In this document: in pieces, positions 37,002 to 45,742 of the stretch
Numbering within the stretch: the first letter of the stretch is position 1
How the letters are laid out: every line of letters starts with the position of its first letter
NCBI RefSeq assembly: GCF_040183065.1
Contig: NW_027185566.1
Span: 620,001-684,000 of the forward strand
Direction: 5' to 3'
DNA from: Periplaneta americana
Lineage: Eukaryota > Arthropoda > Insecta > Blattodea > Blattidae
DNA length: 64,000 nt
Translations under genes and position numbers: made by a program
The notes under the pieces: model-generated
Database searches by the model: none
The model's input: only the letters and a program-made list of their open reading frames with translations
What the model was told of the DNA's origin: nothing

Positions 37002-37716
37002 GTCGTTGAGATTTTAAATCTTTTTTTATTTCTGGTGGGTATTTCTCTTTTGCAATAGTTAAAGCATCAGAGCGAATATCCATCAGATGCTCCTTAACAA
37101 AATTTATAGAAGTTTCTAAATCTTTTTCTCCAATTTCTTTGAGCATCCAACCTAAAGCTTTTTGCACCATAGGGTGTTTTTTTTCCCAAAGCATATTGGC
37201 TATTTTAAAAGTAGATTCAAAATAGTTCTGCTTGATAAAATACAATGTCGCCACTAATGCCATCCTTTGTTGCCAAATGGATTCATTGTTCGCTAATTCT
37301 ACTAAAACTGAGTCATCTGGTAATCTTGGATAAAGGTAAGCTCCTAACAAGTTGGGTGCACTAATATCCACCAAATCCCAATGATTAATATAGGGTAAAT
37401 GCTCCATATAAATCTTAACAAGATACTCCCTTTCTAGATCCGCTTTTGACTTTTTAAATTTTTCTACCATAAAAATCAGAGCAATGGAACGATATTCGTG
37501 AATAGGAGAAGTGAGGATTTCTACCAGATCTGATTCTGTAATCAAATGACCATGCTCTTTGACAAACTTTCTTTGATGAGGAACTCGAATTCCCAAAAAA
37601 ATATCTCCGTGAGCATAACTTTCTTGGTCTTTGTGGGCTTGCATATATTTGGAGAGCTGTTCCACTCTCGAAGGGTTTTCCAGAGGTTTAAGAAGATCAA
37701 TGATTTCCTTTTTCAC
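36994..37716 (-). CDS. DNA alkylation repair protein (AlkD-like)
   Basis: 240 residues, all helical, of the DNA alkylation repair (AlkC/AlkD, HEAT-like) family: LGIRVPHQRKFVKEH, the HWDLVDIS block (Trp and Asp lining the DNA site) and KALGWMLKEIGEKD. It would excise alkylated bases such as 3-methyladenine or 7-methylguanine. Lies 9 nt downstream of apt on the same strand, so co-transcription is likely. GGAGG site before the ATG. Confidence 0.88.
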   Translation of the reverse strand: MKKEIIDLLKPLENPSRVEQLSKYMQAHKDQESYAHGDIFLGIRVPHQRKFVKEHGHLITESDLVEILTSPIHEYRSIALIFMVEKFKKSKADLEREYLVKIYMEHLPYINHWDLVDISAPNLLGAYLYPRLPDDSVLVELANNESIWQQRMALVATLYFIKQNYFESTFKIANMLWEKKHPMVQKALGWMLKEIGEKDLETSINFVKEHLMDIRSDALTIAKEKYPPEIKKDLKSQRLK

Positions 37717-37725
37717 ATCTCCTCC

Positions 37726-38247
37726 TTACTCTTGGATTAAACTTAAAACTTCCACAATCCCTTTGAGACTTTCTCTTCCTTTGAGTTCTAAAAGTTCCAA
37801 TATATATGCACTTCCTAAAATTTCAACATCGGAAAAATGCTTGAGTACTTCAATGCAAGAAATAGTAGATTTGCCCGTAGCTAAAATATCGTCCACCAAA
37901 ATAACTTTATCTCCTGGTTTAAGTGCATTGGATTGCATTTCTACATCTCCAGTAAAGGTATATTCGTTTTTGTATCCTGCTGTATAAACCTCTCCAGGTA
38001 ATTTTCCTTTCTTACGAATGAGAGATAAACCTAAATTCATAGAATAAGCTAAAGCACTGGCAATAATAAATCCTCTTGCTTCTAAAGCAACAAGTTGTGT
38101 AGGTTGGAATGGGGCTATTTTTTTTGCCATTTGCTCAATCATACTGCGGAAAAGATCCTTTTGTTCCCAAAGAGGATTCAAGTCTCGAAACAGGATCCCA
38201 GGTGCTGGAAAATCTTTGATATGGACAATAGCATCTTTTAAATTCAT
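37726..38247 (-). CDS. apt: adenine phosphoribosyltransferase
   Basis: 173 residues, the normal length. LEARGF (55-60) and the PRPP loop VILVDDILATGKST (115-128) are both present, and KDFPAPGILFRD at the N-terminus is the adenine-binding hood. It salvages adenine to AMP. It is followed by the AlkD-like gene 9 nt downstream. With upp at 25085 it points to use of external nucleobases. Confidence 0.95.
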   Translation of the reverse strand: MNLKDAIVHIKDFPAPGILFRDLNPLWEQKDLFRSMIEQMAKKIAPFQPTQLVALEARGFIIASALAYSMNLGLSLIRKKGKLPGEVYTAGYKNEYTFTGDVEMQSNALKPGDKVILVDDILATGKSTISCIEVLKHFSDVEILGSAYILELLELKGRESLKGIVEVLSLIQE

Positions 38248-38338
38248 TCGTCAACCCCTTTTTTTATGAAAGTTAAAAAATAACTATTTTCTTTTTTAAA
38301 AAAAATATTTATCTTAAGTACTATAAAAAGAGGTTATT

Positions 38339-39064
38339 ATGTCTTATCATTTAGAATGGGTTGGACATGCTTGTGCATTAATAAAAACACCAAAGCATAC
38401 TATTATTATAGATCCATTTCTGGATCATAATCCAAAAGCAAGAAAAAATCTAAAAACTTTAGAAAAAGTAAATTTAATTTTACTTACACATGCTCATTTC
38501 GACCATATGTCGGAGGCGATCCCATTAGCTCAGAGAGATAATGTGCCAATTCTCTGTGTACCTGAACTTGCTTTTTATATAAAAAAAATAGCTCCAGATG
38601 TGGAAACTTTGGCATTAGGTATTGGCGGACTTTATTATCCAGACAAAGAAAAAAATATGATCGGAATAAAGTCCATAAAGATGGTGAGTGCTCTTCATAG
38701 TTCATCTTTAGAACTGGATGGAGTAAAACATTATGCAGGTTTAGCCGCAGGTTTTGTTATTACCCTACAGATAAACAACAAAAATTACCATATTTACCAT
38801 GCAGGAGACACTGCCCTAACCCACGAAATGAAAAACCTAAAAGGTCAAGTTCATTTAGCAATGTTCCCTGTTGATGGCAGATATAACATGGGGTTAACCG
38901 ACACAATTCAAGCGATAGAGTGGATACAGCCCGAGATTGTTATTCCTATTCACTATAATACTTTTCCAGAAATCTCTACAGATCCTAGTTCTTTGTCTAA
39001 TCCCTATGGAAAAGTAGTTTTATTGGATCAGAAAAACTTCTCTTTAGACTTGAGCTCGTTATGA
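38339..39064 (+). CDS. UPF0173-type metallo-beta-lactamase-fold hydrolase
   Basis: 241 residues. The zinc site is T-H-A-H-F-D-H (H51, H53, D55, H56), with AGDT and PIHYNTFP giving the other ligands. Family proteins are small cytoplasmic hydrolases of unknown substrate. Its stop overlaps the start of the next gene as ATGA (39061-39064), so it is translationally coupled to two small membrane proteins. That link is the best clue to its role. Confidence 0.88.
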   Translation: MSYHLEWVGHACALIKTPKHTIIIDPFLDHNPKARKNLKTLEKVNLILLTHAHFDHMSEAIPLAQRDNVPILCVPELAFYIKKIAPDVETLALGIGGLYYPDKEKNMIGIKSIKMVSALHSSSLELDGVKHYAGLAAGFVITLQINNKNYHIYHAGDTALTHEMKNLKGQVHLAMFPVDGRYNMGLTDTIQAIEWIQPEIVIPIHYNTFPEISTDPSSLSNPYGKVVLLDQKNFSLDLSSL

Positions 39065-39603
39065 AAACGGCAAAAATTCTCTACCATAGTAAACATATCA
39101 CTATTACAGAAGGCACTATTTTTTATCCACTTTCTATTATACTAGGGACTCCTCTTATTTGGTTAACTACCCAAGCTGTTGGGGTCAATATTCCTATATG
39201 GAGTAATTTTTGTTATCTCTTTTTCTGCGATACCTCCATTTCTACTTATAGAAATAGATCTAAATCCACACTTAAAATCGTTTGGATATCGAGTGTTTCT
39301 ACCGTAGCAGCCATATTGATTTTTCAAGAACCTATACTCAGATCTGTAACCGCTATTTTGGGTTATATGATTTACAAGAATTTTCATTCCGAAAAACTCG
39401 CTCCATTTATGTTTGGATATACAAACATTGCCGTATTAACATCTTCACCATATATGGGCATTGTGGATAAAAATACTCTAGAAGCATTTTTACAGATTTG
39501 TCTTACGGGATTTCAAACATTAATCGGTTTTAGTTTCTCGGTGCTTTTTATGTTTTTTTACCATCAAGTCAAAAAATTTGCTTGTAGAGGATATCATGGC
39601 TAA
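39061..39603 (+). CDS. small membrane protein, half-FUSC/aromatic-exporter-like
   Basis: 180 residues with four to five hydrophobic helices. It has the general pattern of the N-terminal membrane half of FUSC/aromatic-acid exporters, but the match is weak. It begins inside the stop of the metallo-hydrolase gene (ATGA) and overlaps the next gene by 8 nt. Size and shape suggest it pairs with that neighbour. The mature role is unknown. Confidence 0.55.
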   Translation: MKTAKILYHSKHITITEGTIFYPLSIILGTPLIWLTTQAVGVNIPIWSNFCYLFFCDTSISTYRNRSKSTLKIVWISSVSTVAAILIFQEPILRSVTAILGYMIYKNFHSEKLAPFMFGYTNIAVLTSSPYMGIVDKNTLEAFLQICLTGFQTLIGFSFSVLFMFFYHQVKKFACRGYHG

Positions 39604-40102
39604 AATCTACCACTCTAACCTCTATTACGCCATTGAAATTATTATTGGCACCACCGTTATTTGGGGAGTATCTCTTCTTATTCACGAAGCACAGTTTGTA
39701 AGTTGGGGATTGTTTGCATTTTTAGGAACTTTAGAAAGAGATATTCGTTACCGTAAGCTGTTATTTAAGCAAAGGTTTGTCCATACATTTTTTGCAACTA
39801 TTATTACCGCATTTTGTCTTTTTTTGTTCCATCCGGGATACACCGCATTTTACACTTCGCTCATATTAGCAATGATTTTGGGAAATTTATTTACTAACTA
39901 CCCTGCAGGATGGAAAATACTACCTGCAACAGTGGCTATCTTGAATTATTTGGCTATTACTTTAGCTAATCATTCTCCACTTCAACAATCCATACTTTTG
40001 GGTATCCGATTATTTGAAACTCTACTAGGAGCTACTCTAGCTATAGTTATTCATCTCATGTACTTGAAAATATTAAAAACAATGATTTTTACAAAAAAAT
40101 AA
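39596..40102 (+). CDS. small membrane protein, half-FUSC/aromatic-exporter-like
   Basis: 168 residues from the ATG at 39596, with AGAGG 5 nt upstream (a TTG at 39578 lacks a good site). It has four hydrophobic helices, and the block TLERDIRYRKLLFKQRF lies where FUSC proteins have a basic loop. It resembles its upstream neighbour in length and layout (both begin with a short basic stretch including YHS), so the two are probably paralogous halves of one transporter. Weak family call. Confidence 0.55.
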   Translation: MAKIYHSNLYYAIEIIIGTTVIWGVSLLIHEAQFVSWGLFAFLGTLERDIRYRKLLFKQRFVHTFFATIITAFCLFLFHPGYTAFYTSLILAMILGNLFTNYPAGWKILPATVAILNYLAITLANHSPLQQSILLGIRLFETLLGATLAIVIHLMYLKILKTMIFTKK

Positions 40103-40160
40103 ATATTGTTTTTGTTTGCAATTTTTTATATTTTTGAAATAAGTGGGGAAAGGAATATTT

Positions 40161-40508
40161 GTGGAGAAGAAGATGTACGGTGCAAGCGACTTAGTTGCCT
40201 TTGAAATTAGAAAAAAGTCATTGGGGTTTGCTTATTGTTTGTGGGTGTTGTTCGGTATTTTTGGAATACATAGGTTGTATGCTAGTGGTTCAAAGAATTT
40301 TTATGTGCAATTCAGTTTTAATATGAGTTGTTTTATCCTTTTATTTTTGGCGCTTTTATTGAACTTAGTTTCTTTTGCAATGTTGATGATGTTTATTATT
40401 TGGCTGATTGTTCCTACTTGGTTATTGGTAGATTTCTATTTTATTTTTAGATGGGTCAAATACCATAATATAAAACTTTATTATGAAATTTTTGGGCAGA
40501 ACGATTAA
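40161..40508 (+). CDS. TM2-domain membrane protein
   Basis: 115 residues with a TM2-type pair of helices: AYCLWVLFGIFGIHRLYASG matches the domain's aromatic-glycine-His-Arg-Tyr pattern, then a hydrophobic stretch and a short C-terminus. The start is uncertain: a GTG at 40161 with AAGGA 6 nt upstream is chosen over GTG 40143 and ATG 40173. TM2 proteins are common small membrane proteins without a defined role. Confidence 0.65.
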   Translation: MEKKMYGASDLVAFEIRKKSLGFAYCLWVLFGIFGIHRLYASGSKNFYVQFSFNMSCFILLFLALLLNLVSFAMLMMFIIWLIVPTWLLVDFYFIFRWVKYHNIKLYYEIFGQND

Positions 40509-40548
40509 AAATTGATTATCTTTATCTCATAATTTTTTGGAGTCTTTT

Positions 40549-41721
40549 ATGTCACAGATATGGACTATATTTCTAGTCATATTTATCAATATGTTGGGTT
40601 TCGGAGTGATTATTCCATTGGCTCCTACTTTTCAAGTCACCTACCATTTAACCGCATTTCAATATGGAATTTTAGGTGCTATTTTTCCTTTGGCTCAAAT
40701 GATCTCCGCACCTGTTTTGGGTCGTATTAGTGATAGAAAAGGACGAAGACCTGTTATTTTAATTTCTTTTGTCTTTGTTTCTATTTCTTATTTAATTCTT
40801 GCTTTCTCCAACTCTTTTGCTTGGCTCATTGTTTCTCGAGTAGTGGGTGGTTTTTTTGCTGGGAGTTTTGTTGTCGCTTTTGCTTGTGCTGCCGACATTT
40901 CCGACAAGGAAAATCGTCGTCAATATGTTGGAATTGCTGGAATGGGTTTTGGTTTTGGTTTTATGTTAGGACCTGCTATGGGTGCTTTATTTGCAGGAAC
41001 CAACAATTTGCACGCCAATGTTTTTGGTACGGCTTTATTTGCTTTTGCTTTAAGCGTTCTTGGTTTTTTTATTACGGTTAAATCTCTACCAGAAACACTA
41101 AAAAATAAATTTCGTGCAAAAACGCTTATCATACAAGAGATTTCCAGTATTTTTAAAAAGCGAGAAGATTTTGTCAATTTTTCTCTGAGTGCTATTCTTT
41201 CTATGGTTTTAGCTGGATTGGAAGTTTTCCTAAGTCTATGGATTGCTCGTCAATTTGCTTTTTCTCCATTTGATATTGGAATCTTTTGGACACTCTTTGC
41301 CGTCGTTATGAACATAGGGCGTATGGCTCTGTTAAAATTTGTACATGGTTATATAGGGATGATGAGTGCTTTTGCAGTAATAGCGTTGGCCACCGTTGGC
41401 TATGCCCTAACTAGCAGTATTGTTTGGATATATGTGTGGACTTATGTGATTGCCCTTTTTGCTGGAGTTTTAATTACACTCATCAATAGTAGTATCTCAT
41501 TAAATGCAGATCCAGATCAGCAGGGCTTATTTTTAGGACTTAGTAATGCTGCTGGTAATGTTGGAAGAATGTTGGGACCTTATATTATGGGTTATGTGAT
41601 TCACTTGTTCAATGATAATTTTAATGTGAGTTGGTTGTTTTTAAGTATTATGTGTCTTGTTGCCGTGATTGGAGCCTTTAGTATTTTCTTGAAACAAAGA
41701 AAACACACAGAAATTGCATAA
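40549..41721 (+). CDS. MFS drug exporter (TetA-like)
   Basis: 390 residues from the ATG at 40549, which has TTGGAG 6 nt upstream. It has 12 helices; the loop 2-3 motif GRISDRKGRRPV is the MFS proton-antiporter signature, and the helix-5 motif GFGFGFMLGPAMG fits the 12-helix drug exporters. It likely exports a drug or metabolite; no substrate can be assigned. A 5-nt gap leads to the chromate-transporter pair, so they may be in one unit. Confidence 0.86.
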   Translation: MSQIWTIFLVIFINMLGFGVIIPLAPTFQVTYHLTAFQYGILGAIFPLAQMISAPVLGRISDRKGRRPVILISFVFVSISYLILAFSNSFAWLIVSRVVGGFFAGSFVVAFACAADISDKENRRQYVGIAGMGFGFGFMLGPAMGALFAGTNNLHANVFGTALFAFALSVLGFFITVKSLPETLKNKFRAKTLIIQEISSIFKKREDFVNFSLSAILSMVLAGLEVFLSLWIARQFAFSPFDIGIFWTLFAVVMNIGRMALLKFVHGYIGMMSAFAVIALATVGYALTSSIVWIYVWTYVIALFAGVLITLINSSISLNADPDQQGLFLGLSNAAGNVGRMLGPYIMGYVIHLFNDNFNVSWLFLSIMCLVAVIGAFSIFLKQRKHTEIA

Positions 41722-41726
41722 ATTTT

Positions 41727-42281
41727 ATGTGGAAACTATTTTGGATGTTTTTTAAAGTAGGAATGCTCATGTTTGGAGGGGGGTACACTGCTTATGCCTT
41801 GGTAGAAAAACAGGTACTTCGTTATCGTATCTTAACAAGAAAGGAACTACTGGAAATTATGTCCATCGCCTCGGCAGTTCCTGGACCTAATTCTGTAATA
41901 CTAGCCACATTTATTGGAAGAAAATATCAAGGTGGTGTATGGGGGAGTTTGGTTGCTGTTTTAGGAGTACTCACTCCCCCCATCATTGTGTTATTTTTGT
42001 TTCTATCTTTTTTCAATATGGATTTTGACAATACAACCCTTTTAAAAGCCCTATTAGGGATACGAATTGCTTTAATAGTCATCATCCTCAAATTTGTGGT
42101 TAATCTGCTCAAGCAATTTACCCACTGGGTACAGTATATCTTTTTTGCTCTAAGTGTTACATTATTTTTAACATTGCAGATGAGTCCTATTGTTATTCTT
42201 TTAGGTTCCAGTATAGTGGGACTACTCACATACCCTATTTTATATCAAAAAGATTCTTTAGATGAAGAAGTAACAGAATGA
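41727..42281 (+). CDS. chrA: chromate transporter, first half (short CHR)
   Basis: 184 residues of the short-chain CHR family, the N-terminal-type half. LMFGGGYTAYALVEKQV and SAVPGPNSV are the conserved blocks. Two short CHR proteins together act as one six-plus-six-helix carrier exporting chromate or a related anion. Its stop overlaps the next gene as ATGA. Confidence 0.88.
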   Translation: MWKLFWMFFKVGMLMFGGGYTAYALVEKQVLRYRILTRKELLEIMSIASAVPGPNSVILATFIGRKYQGGVWGSLVAVLGVLTPPIIVLFLFLSFFNMDFDNTTLLKALLGIRIALIVIILKFVVNLLKQFTHWVQYIFFALSVTLFLTLQMSPIVILLGSSIVGLLTYPILYQKDSLDEEVTE

Positions 42282-42814
42282 TTTATATAACTTTATTTCT
42301 TGTATTTTTAAAAATCAGTATTTTCTCATTTGGAGGAGGAGCCGCTACTGTTCCTTTAATTGAAGAACAAGTTGTTAGACATTATCATTGGCTCACTCGA
42401 GCAGAATTTTTGGATCTTTTGGCTTTGGTTCAACTGGTTCCTGGAAATATTTCCGCCAATCTGGCATTACTTATAGGTTTTAATCGTGCTGGCGTTTTAG
42501 GTGGTTTAACAGCACTTTTGGGATATTCTATTTTTGCCATTTTTTTTGTTTCGCTTCTATTTCACTTTTTGTACAAGTGGAGAGACCATCGTTATCAAAA
42601 GGCAGTTTTTTTGGGTATTATTCCAGCAACACTAGCCTGTATTATGTATGCTTGTTTTATTATTGCCGAGATCTCTCTGTCCACAGATTCGGGTGGATTC
42701 AACGACAATGCCTTACTGATATTAATCGTAGGATTATTTGTTCAATTTGTTTTGCGATTCCCCAGTTTTTTTGTTATCCTTACAAGCGTCATTATGAGCA
42801 TATTACTACTATGA
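42278..42814 (+). CDS. chrA: chromate transporter, second half (short CHR)
   Basis: 178 residues, the partner half. It repeats the signature with FGGGAATVPLIEEQVV and LVQLVPGNISANLALLIGF, so each subunit carries its own CHR domain. It starts within the stop of the first half (42278) and is followed 12 nt later by the YfcC-like carrier. Symbol is by family. Confidence 0.88.
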   Translation: MIYITLFLVFLKISIFSFGGGAATVPLIEEQVVRHYHWLTRAEFLDLLALVQLVPGNISANLALLIGFNRAGVLGGLTALLGYSIFAIFFVSLLFHFLYKWRDHRYQKAVFLGIIPATLACIMYACFIIAEISLSTDSGGFNDNALLILIVGLFVQFVLRFPSFFVILTSVIMSILLL

Positions 42815-42826
42815 GGTGCAAAATCT

Positions 42827-44200
42827 ATGTCTAGTTCTAAAACTCCTATTTCTTCTTACACTATACTGTTTTTCATTACTATTTTTGTGGGTCTACTCAG
42901 TTATGTTGTTCCGAGTGGAACATTTTATTATCAAGATCCAAAAACTCACAAAATTATTAAGGATGATCATCTTTCTCAAGAACAAATTAAAACTGAAAAC
43001 CTAACGCCAGTACTCAGCACTTTTCACACAATAACTAAAAAAACAGCTTCTGTAAATGATATTTTAACTGCCCCTATTGTAGGAGCGATTAAAATTATCG
43101 AATTTTTTATACTGATATTAGTTTTAGGAATCTTTTTAGAGATGATTAAATCATTAAAAGTATTTGAAATTTTTATTTATCTCATTGTAAAATATAAACT
43201 GAATTACAAATTAACCACTTTTTTGTCTTTTTTTGTTATCTCTCTTCTCAGTTCCGTTACAGGATTAAGAGATGAAAATATTGTTTTTTTAGCCCTACTC
43301 ACCCCACTATTTTCATATTTTGGGTTTAGCTTACTGGCTAGTGGATTGATTGTTCTTTTTTCGGCAGTAGTAGGCATTACATCTTCTGCTTTAAACCCCA
43401 CTATTGTTGGAATTTTTTCTTCCCTTTCTGGGTTACCCATATCTACAGGATTTTGGATAAGGCTTCTACTTTATATCATCTTATTGGTAGTTGGTTTTGG
43501 GATTCTACTTAAAGTGCTGCCAGATACGGGAGAACCTACATTGACACACGAAATTCCAGAAAACCATATCCGCATCCGCTTCAGAGAAGGATTCAGTGCT
43601 CTTATGCTTCTCACCGCTTTTGGTACATTTATCTATTGCCTATTAAAAAACTTTAGTCTCATACAAACACAAGGTTATCTATTAGGCTTAACCATTCTAT
43701 CTGGAATGATTGGTGGATTAAAGGAAACTCAACTGATTTCCACCATCAAAAAAGGAACTCAAGAACTCCTCCCTATTGCCATTAATATTGCAGTAGCTCG
43801 AGGAATACTTCATATTTTAGAAATTACCCGTATTAAGGATACTTTTCTTTATGGAGGTTCTCAGCTCTTAGGAACAGACCTTTCCATATTTGTTTTCTCT
43901 TTATTTTTTATTCTTATTATCTTTCTATTTTACCTCCTTATTAACTCCACTTCTGCAGTTTCAAGCTTAATTTTTCCTTTGCTTTACCCTTTAGTCATTC
44001 CACACCATGTTTCTTACTCTATATTCGTATTATGGTTTCTTATTGCCACAGGATTTTCTCAAATATTTAATCCCAGTGGTTTTTTGCTCACTCAAATTCG
44101 TACAGAAACTGGACTTTCCTACCTACGTTGGGTCAAAATAGTTTATCCTATTCCATTAGTATTAGTGGTAATTTGGTTAATAAGTATCATTTTTGTTTAA
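42827..44200 (+). CDS. YfcC/C4-dicarboxylate-type membrane carrier
   Basis: 457 residues, about 12 helices, of the YfcC (DcuC-related) family: SYVVPSGTFYY after helix 1, the INSTSAVSSLIFPLLYPL region and QIFNPSGF near the end are typical. Members are linked with arginine/ornithine or dicarboxylate exchange; the true substrate cannot be read. It follows the chromate pair by 12 nt and may share its transcript. A GAGGTG-like site precedes it. Confidence 0.8.
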   Translation: MSSSKTPISSYTILFFITIFVGLLSYVVPSGTFYYQDPKTHKIIKDDHLSQEQIKTENLTPVLSTFHTITKKTASVNDILTAPIVGAIKIIEFFILILVLGIFLEMIKSLKVFEIFIYLIVKYKLNYKLTTFLSFFVISLLSSVTGLRDENIVFLALLTPLFSYFGFSLLASGLIVLFSAVVGITSSALNPTIVGIFSSLSGLPISTGFWIRLLLYIILLVVGFGILLKVLPDTGEPTLTHEIPENHIRIRFREGFSALMLLTAFGTFIYCLLKNFSLIQTQGYLLGLTILSGMIGGLKETQLISTIKKGTQELLPIAINIAVARGILHILEITRIKDTFLYGGSQLLGTDLSIFVFSLFFILIIFLFYLLINSTSAVSSLIFPLLYPLVIPHHVSYSIFVLWFLIATGFSQIFNPSGFLLTQIRTETGLSYLRWVKIVYPIPLVLVVIWLISIIFV

Positions 44201-44291
44201 AAACTCTCCAGAAAATAAACATACCCACTCTATAGGTAATTCCAATTGACTGATTGAGGAATATAAACAGAACAGTTACAAATTAAAATAA

Positions 44292-44307
44292 ATCCTACTA
44301 TTAGGAT
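44292..44307 (+). terminator. short hairpin after YfcC-like gene
   Basis: ATCCTA-CTAT-TAGGAT, a 6-bp stem. It lies about 90 nt after the YfcC-like stop and before the first BOF gene; no T run. Confidence 0.3.
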
Positions 44308-44373
44308 AGAAAAATTTCATTTTTATCTTTGAAATATGTATATTTGTGAGAATATACTATAAAGGAGTTTAAC

Positions 44374-44739
44374 ATGAAAACTAAGTTTTTTATTGTTACG
44401 TTACTATTTATGGGTGTCAGTTTATTTGCTGCAGAGACACAGACCGTCAGTTATGTCTTAAAAACAGCTAAAGATTATGATACCGTTGTTCTACAAGGTT
44501 CATTTGTAGCTCAGGTAGATGATGATGAATTCATTTTTCAGGATGCTACTGGTAAAATCAAAGTTGATATCTCTCGTTTTACGGATATTCAACCTGTAAT
44601 TCGCGGTCTTTACGAATTAGACGGTGCTAAAGTAAAAATTAGAGCCGTAGTAGACAAAGATGATCCTTGGGATAGAGCCGAGCTCGATGTGACTAAAGTT
44701 AAAGTGATTCAACCTAGTAAGGCTAATAACAATTTTTAA
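44374..44739 (+). CDS. secreted BOF-domain protein (NirD/YgiW family), copy 1
   Basis: 121 residues: Sec signal (cut near A19), then a bacterial OB-fold domain with VDDDEFIFQDATGKIKVDIS, the family's central strand block. BOF proteins are periplasmic, often induced by metals or stress. Two paralogues follow in tandem and then TerC. The site is AAAGGAG. Its C-terminus is short and polar. The binding partner is unknown. Confidence 0.85.
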   Translation: MKTKFFIVTLLFMGVSLFAAETQTVSYVLKTAKDYDTVVLQGSFVAQVDDDEFIFQDATGKIKVDISRFTDIQPVIRGLYELDGAKVKIRAVVDKDDPWDRAELDVTKVKVIQPSKANNNF

Positions 44740-44775
44740 TTTTATTTCAAGATTTTCGTATTTAAGGAGTTGTTT

Positions 44776-45192
44776 ATGAAAATTAAACTTTTTATTGTTA
44801 GTTTGTTTGTTGCTACTGGGCTTTTTGCCGCTGGAACACAGACTGTCAGTTATGTTCTTAAAAGTGCTCAAGATCACGAAAATGTGATTTTAGAGGGAAC
44901 TTTTATTGCTCAAGTAGATGATGATGAATTTATTTTTCAAGATACTACTGGTAAAATTAAAGTCGATGTTTCTAGAAAACATACTGACATTCAACCTGCA
45001 GTCTATGGTTTACATAGATTGGATGGTGCTAGAGTAAAAATCAAAGCTATTGTGGATAAGGAGATGTTTGAAAGAACAGAACTAGACGTTATCAGAATCA
45101 AAGTTCTAAAACTGGCTCCAGACGATTTTGCTGGAACAGATAATTTTTCTGGAAGTACTGCTAATTCACAAACTATGGACGAAGATTTTTAG
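44776..45192 (+). CDS. secreted BOF-domain protein, copy 2
   Basis: 138 residues from the ATG at 44776 (AAGGAG 6 nt upstream). It has a Sec signal (cut near A19), the same VDDDEFIF core, and a longer polar C-terminal tail rich in Ser/Asp. The first 75 nt are nearly the same at DNA level as copy 3. It begins 36 nt after copy 1, in the same transcript. Confidence 0.86.
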   Translation: MKIKLFIVSLFVATGLFAAGTQTVSYVLKSAQDHENVILEGTFIAQVDDDEFIFQDTTGKIKVDVSRKHTDIQPAVYGLHRLDGARVKIKAIVDKEMFERTELDVIRIKVLKLAPDDFAGTDNFSGSTANSQTMDEDF

Positions 45193-45208
45193 ATCTTAAA
45201 AATTTTCT

Positions 45209-45237
45209 GGGGTCAAAAGAGGGTTCTTCTTGACCCC
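45209..45237 (+). terminator. GC-rich hairpin after BOF copy 2
   Basis: GGGGTCAA and TTGACCCC form an 8-bp stem, with a second short AAGA/TCTT stem inside. It starts 17 nt after the copy-2 stop. No T run follows. Confidence 0.6.
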
Positions 45238-45293
45238 ACCGATTATTTCTTTGCTACTCGGAGTTTCCTCTCTCAAATTTTTCTGCAATCTGA

Positions 45294-45322
45294 TTGTTTT
45301 AAACCAGATGTTGTGCTATATT
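45294..45322 (+). promoter_or_regulatory. promoter of BOF copy 3 and terC
   Basis: TTGTTT (45294-45299), 17-nt spacer, TATATT (45317-45322). The expected start near 45329 leaves a leader of about 20 nt with AGGAGGA before ATG 45350. Confidence 0.5.
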
Positions 45323-45349
45323 TAATATACTTCTAACAGGAGGAAGATT

Positions 45350-45736
45350 ATGAAAATTAAGCTTTTTATTGCTAGTTTCCTCGTTGCTACTGGGCTTTTT
45401 GCCGCTGGAACACAGACTGTCAGTTATGTATTACAGTCAGCTAAAGACCATGAAAATGTAATTCTAGAAGGGATCTTCATCTCTCAAGTGGACGATGATG
45501 AGTTTATTTTTGAAGATGCCACTGGTAAAATTAGAGTCGATGTTTCTAAAAGAAACACTGATATTCAACCTATGATAAGTGCTTTATACAAGTTAGATGG
45601 TGCCAAAGTCAAAATTAAAGCTATTGTAGATAAAGAAGTATTTGAAAGAACAGAAATTAAAGCTCTGAGAATCAAAGTACTTCAATTTGCCAAAGATGAA
45701 TTTGCTTCTGAAAGCCCTGCTACAGAGAATTTTTAG
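45350..45736 (+). CDS. secreted BOF-domain protein, copy 3
   Basis: 128 residues: Sec signal (cut near A19) and a BOF core with VDDDEFIFEDATGKIRVDVS. It is separated from terC by 6 nt, so the two are co-transcribed and probably co-translated. The close sequence match with copy 2 at the 5' end suggests recent duplication or gene conversion. Confidence 0.86.
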   Translation: MKIKLFIASFLVATGLFAAGTQTVSYVLQSAKDHENVILEGIFISQVDDDEFIFEDATGKIRVDVSKRNTDIQPMISALYKLDGAKVKIKAIVDKEVFERTEIKALRIKVLQFAKDEFASESPATENF

Positions 45737-45742
45737 ACACTT

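Noticed and set aside
44329-44358. TTGAAA-N18-TATACT as promoter for BOF copy 1
   Set aside because: The boxes look good but the start would fall in the ribosome site, leaving almost no leader.
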